Positions 1 through 4,983 of a stretch of DNA of 5,586 bases are shown here, in pieces (position 1 is the stretch's first letter; the number at the start of each line of letters is the position of its first letter). The translations under genes and the position numbers were made by a program. Source of the DNA: Hyphomicrobiales bacterium (GTDB lineage: Bacteria; Pseudomonadota; Alphaproteobacteria; Rhizobiales; SZUA-8); NCBI GenBank assembly GCA_003232175.1, contig QILX01000177.1, positions 1 to 5,586 on the forward strand, given 5' to 3'. The notes beneath the pieces are model-generated. The model was not told the origin of the DNA, made no database searches, and was given only the letters and a program-made list of their open reading frames with translations.

Positions 1-200
1 ACAAGGCGTTTCTGCTCATTGAGCGTGGCATCGATACGGGCCATTTTTTCCGTCGTTACCGCATCGGCGCCCATCTGGCTTTCGATCTGGGCCAGGCGCT
101 CATTGTTGGTTTGCTTGTAGGCTTCAAAGGCTTGCATGAAGTCATCAAAAGCCTCGGCCACTTCCGTGCCGCTGGCTTTGTTTTCATAATTTTGTGTCAT
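1..200 (-). CDS. Phage/GTA major capsid protein, N-terminal part (HK97 fold, RcGTA g5-like), cut by window edge
   Basis: Read on the minus strand from ATG at 200-198, this frame stays open for 66 codons to the left edge, so only the N-terminus is visible. It begins MTQNYENKASGTEVAEAFDD and goes on through a charged, helix-rich stretch (FMQAFEAYKQTNNERLAQIE) to VTTEKMARIDATLNEQKRL. This matches the N-terminal delta-domain/scaffold region of GTA and HK97-type capsid proteins, which forms a coiled coil during prohead assembly and is removed by the prohead protease. A GGAAG ribosome-binding site sits about 8-9 bases before the ATG. The gene follows the protease gene after 15 bases, the usual protease-capsid order. 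The shell-forming domain lies outside the window, so the family call rests on the N-terminus and on gene order. Confidence 0.85.
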   Translation of the reverse strand, partial: MTQNYENKASGTEVAEAFDDFMQAFEAYKQTNNERLAQIESQMGADAVTTEKMARIDATLNEQKRL

Positions 201-215
201 TGAACTTGTCTTCCG

Positions 216-902
216 TTATTGGGACGAGAGGCAATTGGCTGCCTGCCTGATCCGTGCCGCGAAAGCGGCGGTTGAGTTATTGTTCCGGGCGTCCCGCTCC
301 GGGGTTTTGTTGGTATCAAGGGCTTTGAGACCATCTCTGGTCACCGCCCTGGCTTGTGAGCGCGTCAGCCCAGCTTCCCGCGTGAGCAGGCGCTCAAATT
401 CTCGCATCGTCGGGGTCGTTCCCTTGAAAGCGCCGATGCGGGCGGACCGGAGCATCGGGAATGTCACCAGCGAAATTTCAAAAAGATCGACGCGGTCCAG
501 CCGGCGAATACCGGTCTTGGGGTCGGTATGGCTTTGGGCGGCGCGAAAACCGATGGAAAGCCCGTCAAGGGCTCCGGCCCGCAGCAGCGTGAACAACTCG
601 CCACCGCGCGTGAGTTCAGTAAGCAGCTGTCCACGCACAGCCAGACCCTTGTTGTCCTCGGTGATGTCCAGCCAGACGCCGACAATCTCCTTGGGGTCAT
701 GCTGGAACAGCATCCGCACCTGGGCGGTCCGGCGGGCCGCAAGGCTGGCGGTAAAGGCGCCCGGGGCCACGACATCCCTGGCGCTGTCCACCTCGTCGAA
801 GAGGCTGGCGTAACCTTCGAAAATTCCCTGGCCCCGGACTTCGGTTACCGCCATGGCGGCGTATTTGGTTTCAAGGGCCGGCTCAATCAAATTTGCGGGC
901 AT
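216..902 (-). CDS. HK97-family prohead (capsid maturation) protease, RcGTA g4-like
   Basis: 228 residues, a normal length for the peptidase U35/S78 family. These serine proteases cleave the scaffold part of the capsid protein inside the prohead. Residues 25-160 carry the family core: GIFEGYASLFDEVDSARDVV (27-46), the putative catalytic His68 in MLFQHDP, and the putative catalytic Ser116 in LDGLSIGFR, followed by DLFEISLVTFPM (139-150), where a third acidic residue may be Glu142. The stretch from about 164 on (PTMREFERLLTREAGLTRSQ) is the C-terminal helical motif often seen in GTA and phage proteases, followed by a variable tail. The ATG start at 902-900 is supported by an AGGAG site about 9 bases upstream, which lies inside the preceding small ORF. 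The two genes overlap by 16 bases. The catalytic assignments come from family pattern and are not tested. Confidence 0.93.
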   Translation of the reverse strand: MPANLIEPALETKYAAMAVTEVRGQGIFEGYASLFDEVDSARDVVAPGAFTASLAARRTAQVRMLFQHDPKEIVGVWLDITEDNKGLAVRGQLLTELTRGGELFTLLRAGALDGLSIGFRAAQSHTDPKTGIRRLDRVDLFEISLVTFPMLRSARIGAFKGTTPTMREFERLLTREAGLTRSQARAVTRDGLKALDTNKTPERDARNNNSTAAFAARIRQAANCLSSQ

Positions 903-1078
903 GGGCTCTTGGTACTCCTGTCACGTGGACGGTGGCGGCTCAGGCGCCTCAGATTGTCGGCAGCGGAAAAATTGCGTTCAAGGATGGCGGCAAACTCGGC
1001 GAAGACGCGGACATGGTCCGGTAGGTCCGCCGGCGGCGGCTCGGGCGCCTTTATCAATCTTGAGCCGGGACGTTTCAT
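887..1078 (-). CDS. Small 63-residue protein of unknown function between g3.5 and the protease
   Basis: An ORF of 63 codons fills the gap between the short membrane protein gene and the protease gene. Its ATG (1078-1076) overlaps the preceding TGA in an ATGA junction, and its stop (889-887) lies 16 bases inside the protease gene. The product starts MKRPGSRLIKAPEPPPADLP, a basic, proline-rich N-terminus. A likely amphipathic helix follows at residues 21-48 (DHVRVFAEFAAILERNFSAA then DNLRRLSR), and the tail is basic. There is no membrane segment and no recognised domain. Only a weak G-rich site precedes the start, so translation would depend on coupling to the upstream gene. I do not recognise the family. 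It could be a real small head-assembly protein, or a linker that is merely open because it carries the protease ribosome-binding site. Confidence 0.55.
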   Translation of the reverse strand: MKRPGSRLIKAPEPPPADLPDHVRVFAEFAAILERNFSAADNLRRLSRHRPRDRSTKSPCPQI

Positions 1079-1263
1079 CGCCCACCGCCGAAGCTGGCAT
1101 TCAGCCGCGATATTTCGGCGACAAAATCGTTGAAGCGGCGATTGGAACGGACCAGTTCGCGCAGCACCCAGACCAAAAGGCTGGACGCCCCGCTGGCCCA
1201 GCTGAACAGCGCCAGATGCGCCAGATCACCGCGGGCGAATATGAATGCCAGCGGATCGTTCAC
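1075..1263 (-). CDS. Short single-pass membrane protein in the GTA g3.5 position
   Basis: 62 residues starting at GTG 1263-1261, which overlaps the portal stop codon as GTGA. A GAGGG site lies about 10 bases upstream, within the portal gene. The same frame is open further upstream (to 1461), but that part lies wholly inside the portal gene, so the GTG is the likely start. The product begins (V/M)NDPLAFIFARGDLAHLAL. It has one hydrophobic segment at about 13-34 (DLAHLALFSWASGASSLLVW), then a basic, helical tail (LRELVRSNRRFNDFVAEISR, 34-53). A small gene occupies this slot between portal and protease in RcGTA-like clusters (g3.5). Position, size and the aromatic, Arg-rich tail fit, but its function is unknown to me. 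The membrane segment could act in particle assembly at the membrane; this is inference. Confidence 0.75.
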   Translation of the reverse strand: MNDPLAFIFARGDLAHLALFSWASGASSLLVWVLRELVRSNRRFNDFVAEISRLNASFGGGR

Positions 1264-2495
1264 CGGCGTGCGCCCTCGGGCAGCCCGGGCCCTTGCTCCG
1301 CCTTGGGCCCATAACCAACAGCGGCGCGTTTTTCGTCCTCGCTGAGAAAATCCGCCGCCGATATCCGCGTCCACAAAGTTTCGCGTTCGGCGCTCAGGGC
1401 CTCGATGCGGTCGGCGTCGTACCACAGGCGGATTTCCGGGCCATAAGATGCTCCCAGCCATCGGGTCAGGGCCTTGGCGGTCCGTCCCACAAGGGGCAGC
1501 ACCGTCTGGCGCCAGAACGTGCGGTTGGCCTCGCGGTAATTGGAAAATGTATTGTCGCCGGGAATGCCGAGCAGCATTGGCGGCACGCCGAAGGCCAGGG
1601 CGATCTCGCGGGCGGCGACGTGTTTGAGGTCGATGAAGTCCATGTCCTTGGGCGACAACCCCATCGCTTTCCAGTCCAGCCCGCCTTCCAGCAACATCGG
1701 TCTGCCGGCATTTTTGGCGCCCTGATAGGCCGCTTCCAGCTCTGCCTTCAGCCGTCCGAACTGGTCGTCGCTGAGATGGGTGGTACTGCCGGCCCCGGCA
1801 TAGACAATGGCGCCGGAGGGGCGGGCGGAATTGTCGAGCAGCGCCTTGTTCCAGGCGGTGGCGGCATTGTGAATGTCTATCGACGACGCCGCGGCCTCGA
1901 TAGGGCTGAGGCCGTAATGATCGTCGGTGGGATGGAACAGCGCCATGTGCTGGATCGGCGGCACGCCGGGCCCGCCGGGCCGGGGCTCGGCGGGAAAGCG
2001 CACAGTACGGCCATCGGCGGTATATTCGTAACCGACGGGCCAGCCATCTGCTCCAGGAATGACCTTCATGCGGTCGGGGCGCAGGGCGTATAACTCGGCA
2101 ACACCTTCGCCGCTGCCGGCGGCTTCCAGATAGGCATTGCCCGATATGAGCAGATAGCCGTACCAGGCTTCGAGCAGGTCGGTGCCGATCTGCAGGGCGT
2201 TGGGGCGGCCCAGCAGATCGAGAAACGGATGGGTGTCCATCTCGCGTGCGCCATCATATAGGAGCCAGGGCACCGAGGCGGCGGCTTCGGACACCATGCG
2301 CACGCAACGGTACACCACCGGATTGCGGCTATAACCCTGGTCGGCAAGGGAGGCATAGTCTCGTGGGGTCCAGCGCGGCTGGCCTTCAAAGTGGAAGGCG
2401 GTAAGGCTGGTGGCGCTGGCTTTTGCCTCCAAACCGGACCGGCTCGCGGCCAGTGGATTTGATAGGCGCGCCAGTCGGTTAAGCCACAAAGGCAT
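1260..2495 (-). CDS. HK97-type phage/GTA portal protein (RcGTA g3-like)
   Basis: 411 residues from ATG 2495-2493, a typical length for HK97-family portals. The portal is a dodecameric ring at one capsid vertex through which the terminase pumps DNA. Conserved stretches, counted from this start, are NPVVYRCVRMVSEAAASVPW (58-77), HYGLSPIEAA (193-202), RPMLLEGGLDWKAM (265-278), AFGVPPMLLGIPG (301-313) and the NYREANRTFWRQT motif (319-331). The start was chosen because GGAAG lies 7-8 bases upstream and the product then begins MPLWLNRLARL, a usual portal N-terminus. An alternative ATG at 2516 overlaps the terminase stop as ATGA and adds seven residues, but has no ribosome-binding site. Longer versions of the frame run into the terminase gene and are unlikely. 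The 3' end overlaps the next gene by 4 bases. Confidence 0.94.
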   Translation of the reverse strand: MPLWLNRLARLSNPLAASRSGLEAKASATSLTAFHFEGQPRWTPRDYASLADQGYSRNPVVYRCVRMVSEAAASVPWLLYDGAREMDTHPFLDLLGRPNALQIGTDLLEAWYGYLLISGNAYLEAAGSGEGVAELYALRPDRMKVIPGADGWPVGYEYTADGRTVRFPAEPRPGGPGVPPIQHMALFHPTDDHYGLSPIEAAASSIDIHNAATAWNKALLDNSARPSGAIVYAGAGSTTHLSDDQFGRLKAELEAAYQGAKNAGRPMLLEGGLDWKAMGLSPKDMDFIDLKHVAAREIALAFGVPPMLLGIPGDNTFSNYREANRTFWRQTVLPLVGRTAKALTRWLGASYGPEIRLWYDADRIEALSAERETLWTRISAADFLSEDEKRAAVGYGPKAEQGPGLPEGARR

Positions 2496-2512
2496 CGGCA
2501 CTTCCTTTCGGT

Positions 2513-3799
2513 TCATAGGGATCGAATGCGCATGTGTTCGCGGCCTTGCATGAGTTCGGTCAACGCCCAGACAAGGGCATCGAGGCGATCGGGGCTTTTG
2601 CCGCCGCTTCGCCCGCCCGGTTCGAAATCGCACATTTCATCTTCAAGTTCCGGCCAGGCGCCGACATGGGCGACGCGGCCACGTTCGTAATGCGCCGCCA
2701 CCGGCTCGGCCCGCAGCCATTTGCCGCGGGTTGCCCGCACTTTGCGTACCGGCAGGTGCGGATCGATCTGGGCCAGGATCGTCGTAACCATGTCGCCGCC
2801 CTGATTGACTTCGGCGACCACCAGATCAGCATCATGGCGCCCATAGGCCGCCACAACCCGTGAGGCCCAACTGAGCGGCGTAGCGCCCTTTATGGTCGCA
2901 TCTTCAATGACATAGGCCATGCCATCGCCATCCTCGCCAACCACGACAATGCCGCAGGCGTCAGCCTTGGGCCCCGAGGTGACGGGGGGGTCGACGCCAA
3001 CAATGATCCGGGCCATGGCGGGGGCCTGGGCGCAACGAGACTTGTCGAGCAAATCCCGCGACCACAAGGCGTGGGGGTTGTCGTCGATGATCTCGCCGTC
3101 AATTTCCTGGCGGCCAAGGCGGGTGCCTTCGTAGCTCGCCAGAATGGTGTCGATGAAGCCCGGCGCCAGATTGGCCTGGTTGTCGCGGGTGGTTGAGCGG
3201 CTGACATGGGTGCGCTGGTCGGCCACCAATTGCTTGAGCAGCGCTGTCGGGCGCGGCGTGGTGGTCACGATCTGGCGCGGTCGCGGCCCCAGGCGAAGCC
3301 CGAATTGCAGCATGTTCCATGTCGCCTCATCATGGCGCCATTTGCACAGCTCATCGGCCCAGGCGGCAGTGAATTGCGGTCCGCGCAAGCCGTCAGGATC
3401 AGTGGCCGAGAATATTTCCGCCACGGCACCGCCGGGCCAGGTCAGCCGGCGCCTGGAGGGCTCAAAACGCGGTCGGCTCGCATCTGGGTGAACCGCCAGG
3501 ATACCCGACGGCCCTTCGATCATTACCGACCTCACCTGCGCCATCGTTTCGCCGACAAGCGCGATGCGGGCGGCATGGGGCCCCTTAAGGGGCGCTTCGG
3601 CGAGGCCCCTCACCCACTCCGCGCCGGCGCGGGTTTTCCCCGAGCCCCGTCCGCCAAGCAACAGCCATGTGGTCCAGTCCGAAACCTCGGGCGCCATTTG
3701 GTCCTTGCGGGCCCAGAGCTGCCAGTCGAACATGATCCGGGCTACATCTTCAGGGGCCAGGGCAGATAAGGCCTCCTCAGTTTTGCCGCTCGCGTCCAA
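2513..3799 (-). CDS. Terminase large subunit, ATPase plus nuclease (RcGTA g2-like)
   Basis: About 428 residues from a TTG at 3799-3797; the start is uncertain. This is the DNA-packaging motor: an N-terminal ATPase pumps DNA and a C-terminal RNase H-like nuclease cuts it. Numbered from this start, GGRGSGKT (49-56, Lys55) is the Walker A loop and ADE (148-150) the Walker B acidic pair. VTTTPRPTALL (178-188) is the coupling-type motif. GVDPP (268-272, Asp270), VVAEVNQGGD (327-336, Glu330) and SPDRLDALVW (403-412, Asp404 and Asp407) give the nuclease acidic residues. All expected motifs are present, so the enzyme looks intact. The frame is open back to an ATG at 3958, but that part overlaps the TerS-like gene by 180 bases and does not look like terminase. 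The first later ATG (3733) would cut into the conserved LAPEDVARIMFDWQLWARKD segment. It ends in an ATGA junction with an alternative portal start. Confidence 0.93.
   Translation of the reverse strand: MDASGKTEEALSALAPEDVARIMFDWQLWARKDQMAPEVSDWTTWLLLGGRGSGKTRAGAEWVRGLAEAPLKGPHAARIALVGETMAQVRSVMIEGPSGILAVHPDASRPRFEPSRRRLTWPGGAVAEIFSATDPDGLRGPQFTAAWADELCKWRHDEATWNMLQFGLRLGPRPRQIVTTTPRPTALLKQLVADQRTHVSRSTTRDNQANLAPGFIDTILASYEGTRLGRQEIDGEIIDDNPHALWSRDLLDKSRCAQAPAMARIIVGVDPPVTSGPKADACGIVVVGEDGDGMAYVIEDATIKGATPLSWASRVVAAYGRHDADLVVAEVNQGGDMVTTILAQIDPHLPVRKVRATRGKWLRAEPVAAHYERGRVAHVGAWPELEDEMCDFEPGGRSGGKSPDRLDALVWALTELMQGREHMRIRSL
3772..3778 (-). promoter_or_regulatory. Strong Shine-Dalgarno (GAGGAGG) inside the terminase N-terminus without a matching ATG/GTG/TTG
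   Basis: On the minus strand GAGGAGG lies right at the end of the TerS-like gene, where a terminase ribosome-binding site would be expected. In the terminase frame no ATG, GTG or TTG follows at 5-10 bases. The nearest near-cognate codon is CTG at 3760-3758, 11 bases downstream. Starting there would give MAPEDVARIMFDWQ, close to the usual start of GTA terminases. It may be the real site, or chance (GAG GAG codes Glu-Glu). Confidence 0.35.
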
Positions 3800-4256
3800 G
3801 GCGCGCAATGCGGTCCGCAAGCGCTTGACGGAGTCCCTCGATGTCGCGATGGGCCGCTTCCTTCCGTGCTTGGGCCGCGGGGTCGGCGCCGGTATCGAGT
3901 TCGAACAGTTTTTCCAAAGTGCGCACCAGGGACGACAGCGTGCGGGCGGCGCGCTCACGGCTGGTGGCGCTGGTTTCGGCTTGAGCCGCTTCGTGGCAGA
4001 GGCTGGATTCTATGTCTTGGATCTGCCGCTCCAGGGCCTCGAAGAATCGGGCCACCATGACACGGCGACGATAACCCCGCGTGGCGGGGTTGCTTCTGTC
4101 AACCCGGTTTCGCGGCGCCCACCGCTCGCGCCGCCGGCGGATGTAGAGCGCCGTTCTGGCAATGCGGTAGGTCTTGCAAATACTGTCGACGCTGTCCTTG
4201 CCGCTTTCATAGGCGGTACGGATGGCGTTCCAGTCGGGGCTGTTCGCCTCGTCCAT
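3777..4256 (-). CDS. TerS-like (small terminase) HTH protein, RcGTA g1 position
   Basis: 159 residues from ATG 4256-4254, the first gene of the head operon. The N-terminus holds a helix-turn-helix of the terminase-small-subunit or resolvase type: WNAIRTAYESGKDSVDSICK (9-28), TYRIARTALYIRRRRERWAPR (29-49), rich in Arg in and after the recognition helix. Residues 66-118 are predicted helical and coiled-coil-like (VARFFEALERQIQDIESSL, RTLSSLVRTLEKLFELD), followed by a charged C-terminal helix. A small terminase selects DNA and loads the large subunit, and position directly before TerL supports that role. The name is inferred from position and HTH pattern, not from a strong sequence match. A transcription regulator is possible. 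The ribosome-binding site is modest (AGGTG, 4-5 bases before the start). The 3' end overlaps the likely terminase start by about 23 bases. Confidence 0.75.
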   Translation of the reverse strand: MDEANSPDWNAIRTAYESGKDSVDSICKTYRIARTALYIRRRRERWAPRNRVDRSNPATRGYRRRVMVARFFEALERQIQDIESSLCHEAAQAETSATSRERAARTLSSLVRTLEKLFELDTGADPAAQARKEAAHRDIEGLRQALADRIARLGRERQN

Positions 4257-4350
4257 GGCACCTGTGAATGGCTATGATGTGATGAAACCGCCAGCATCGG
4301 GATACAATTTTGTGACGGTAGCTGTTTGTACACCAATCACCGTAACAATG
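4257..4350. other. Intergenic control region between the ycgN-like gene and the head operon
   Basis: This stretch of about 94 bases holds most of the promoter, the inverted repeat and a leader of about 60 bases for the TerS-like gene. No small ORF in frame with that gene, tRNA or intrinsic terminator is visible. With no terminator after the ycgN-like gene, some readthrough into the head operon is possible. Confidence 0.6.
4311..4347. repeat. Imperfect inverted repeat around the -10 box, possible operator
   Basis: On the plus strand TGTGACGGT (4311-4319) and ACCGTAACA (4339-4347) form arms with 8 of 9 bases paired and a 19-base gap that holds the -10 box. The arm centres are 28 bases apart, close to three helical turns, which would suit a dimeric regulator. 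A hairpin role is less likely because the loop is long and the arms straddle the promoter. No known operator is claimed. Confidence 0.45.
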
Positions 4351-4354
4351 TCAA
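4325..4354 (-). promoter_or_regulatory. Sigma70-like promoter of the GTA/head operon
   Basis: On the minus strand a perfect -35 box TTGACA (4354-4349) is followed after 18 bases by TACAAA (4330-4325), a 4/6 match to TATAAT preceded by TG. A transcript would begin near 4318, leaving a leader of about 60 bases before the TerS-like ATG at 4256. The -35 overlaps the stop codon of the ycgN-like gene. Two A-tracts lie just upstream and an inverted repeat brackets the -10, so regulation is likely. The consensus fit is seen; activity is inferred. Confidence 0.65.
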
Positions 4355-4914
4355 CAGTTTTTTTGCGTATTAGGTGATTTTTTTACATGAGTCGCTCGAA
4401 CCGTTTTGTCGGGACCCGGTAAATCCTTGAACGGCCAGTCGACAATATGGTTCTCCAGATCCGCCAGCGGGACTGCGTCCTCTTCAAAAATTCGGCCTTT
4501 TACGCTGATTCCGGCGACGTGTACCGTATCGAAATCCCCGGACACCAGGTGGTGCCACCAATAAAGATCGCGCCCTTCGTCAATCAGCCGATAGGCGCAT
4601 GTCATCGGCAGCCAGGTCAGATCGGCCACCGCCGACGCTGAAATTTGTACACAATCCGTAACAACCTCATGGCGATTTTCATAGTCCCGGCACTGGCAAG
4701 TCTGATCGTTCAGCAAGCGGCAGCCGACATCGGTGGCATAGATGCGGCTGGTGTCCTCATCTTCGAGCTTCATCAGGCAGCAGCGGCCACAACGATCACA
4801 AAGCCCCTCCCACTCCGCCGGCGTCATCTGATCCAGGTGTTTTGTCTGCCAGTAAGGCACACCGCCACGCCCATTGTCGGTACCAGTCCCGCCAACAAAT
4901 TTTTTGCTATTCAT
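4351..4914 (-). CDS. ycgN: YcgN/UPF0260-family cysteine-cluster protein
   Basis: 187 residues from ATG 4914-4912; a GTG three codons upstream is an alternative start. Residues from about 20 follow E. coli YcgN closely as I recall it: PYWQTKHLDQMTPAEWEGLC, then the CDRCGRCCL cluster (Cys39, 42, 45, 46), GCRLLNDQTCQCRDYENR (Cys65, 73, 75), DCVQIS (Cys88) and LPMTCAYRL (Cys106). All nine cysteines of the family are present, so the metal-binding cluster (YkgJ/YcgN type, probably iron or zinc) looks intact. The biological role is not established. The protein is longer than E. coli YcgN (about 150 residues), with a Gly-rich N-terminal extension and a C-terminal tail (VKKSPNTQKNC) coded by A-tracts that overlap the next promoter. 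It is transcribed away from the PBP gene and towards the head operon, and looks like a host gene. Confidence 0.93.
   Translation of the reverse strand: MNSKKFVGGTGTDNGRGGVPYWQTKHLDQMTPAEWEGLCDRCGRCCLMKLEDEDTSRIYATDVGCRLLNDQTCQCRDYENRHEVVTDCVQISASAVADLTWLPMTCAYRLIDEGRDLYWWHHLVSGDFDTVHVAGISVKGRIFEEDAVPLADLENHIVDWPFKDLPGPDKTVRATHVKKSPNTQKNC
4358..4384 (-). promoter_or_regulatory. Two phased A-tracts upstream of the promoter (UP-element-like)
   Basis: Runs of seven T on the plus strand (A on the minus strand) at 4358-4364 and 4378-4384 are 20 bases apart, about two helical turns. The first lies 3 bases upstream of the -35 box. Phased A-tracts bend DNA, and A-rich DNA here can bind the RNA polymerase alpha subunit. 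Both tracts lie in the coding sequence of the neighbouring gene, where they encode Lys and Gln codons. Confidence 0.5.
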
Positions 4915-4983
4915 AGTCCCCACTTTGCTTGAATATTACCTTATGATAGGTCAATGGGCACATCTGGCTACCATGGATAGATC
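4915..4983. promoter_or_regulatory. Divergent intergenic region between ycgN-like gene and PBP gene
   Basis: These 69 bases must serve the starts of two divergent genes. They are AT-richer than the flanks. The plus strand has a TATGAT (-10-like) at 4942-4947 but no good -35 at the right distance; the minus strand has TTGACC near 4955-4950 but no good -10. An inverted repeat, ATTACCT (4935-4941) against AGGTCAAT (4948-4955), surrounds TATGAT and could be an operator. Start sites of transcription cannot be fixed from the sequence. Confidence 0.4.

Noticed and set aside
235..1133. Plus-strand open frames opposite the protease and small genes
   Set aside because: They are antisense shadows of the protease and g3.5 region, with low-complexity Ser/Arg-rich products and no ribosome-binding logic.
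1264..1461. Upstream extension of the short membrane protein to a start at 1461
   Set aside because: It lies wholly inside the portal gene in another frame; the GTG at 1263 with the GTGA overlap is a better start.
1245..2093. Long plus-strand open frame (282 codons) opposite the portal gene
   Set aside because: It lies antisense to a clearly recognised portal gene, has a composition (Gly, Ala, Arg, Gln, His rich) typical of the complement of GC-rich codons, and shows no known motif.
2496..2633. N-terminal extension of the portal to 2633
   Set aside because: The added residues are Arg/Pro/His-rich, overlap the terminase 3' end and look unlike any portal N-terminus; ATG 2495 has a good ribosome-binding site.
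3206..4277. Plus-strand open frames opposite the terminase and TerS-like genes
   Set aside because: The minus-strand genes have full family motifs; the opposite frames have none.
4200..4360. LexA-type (GTTC-N7-GTTC) or CtrA-type (TTAA-N7-TTAA) sites before the head operon
   Set aside because: No copy with correct spacing was found by eye.
4378..4384. T-run on the plus strand as an intrinsic terminator
   Set aside because: No GC-rich hairpin precedes it on either strand, and it lies inside the coding sequence.
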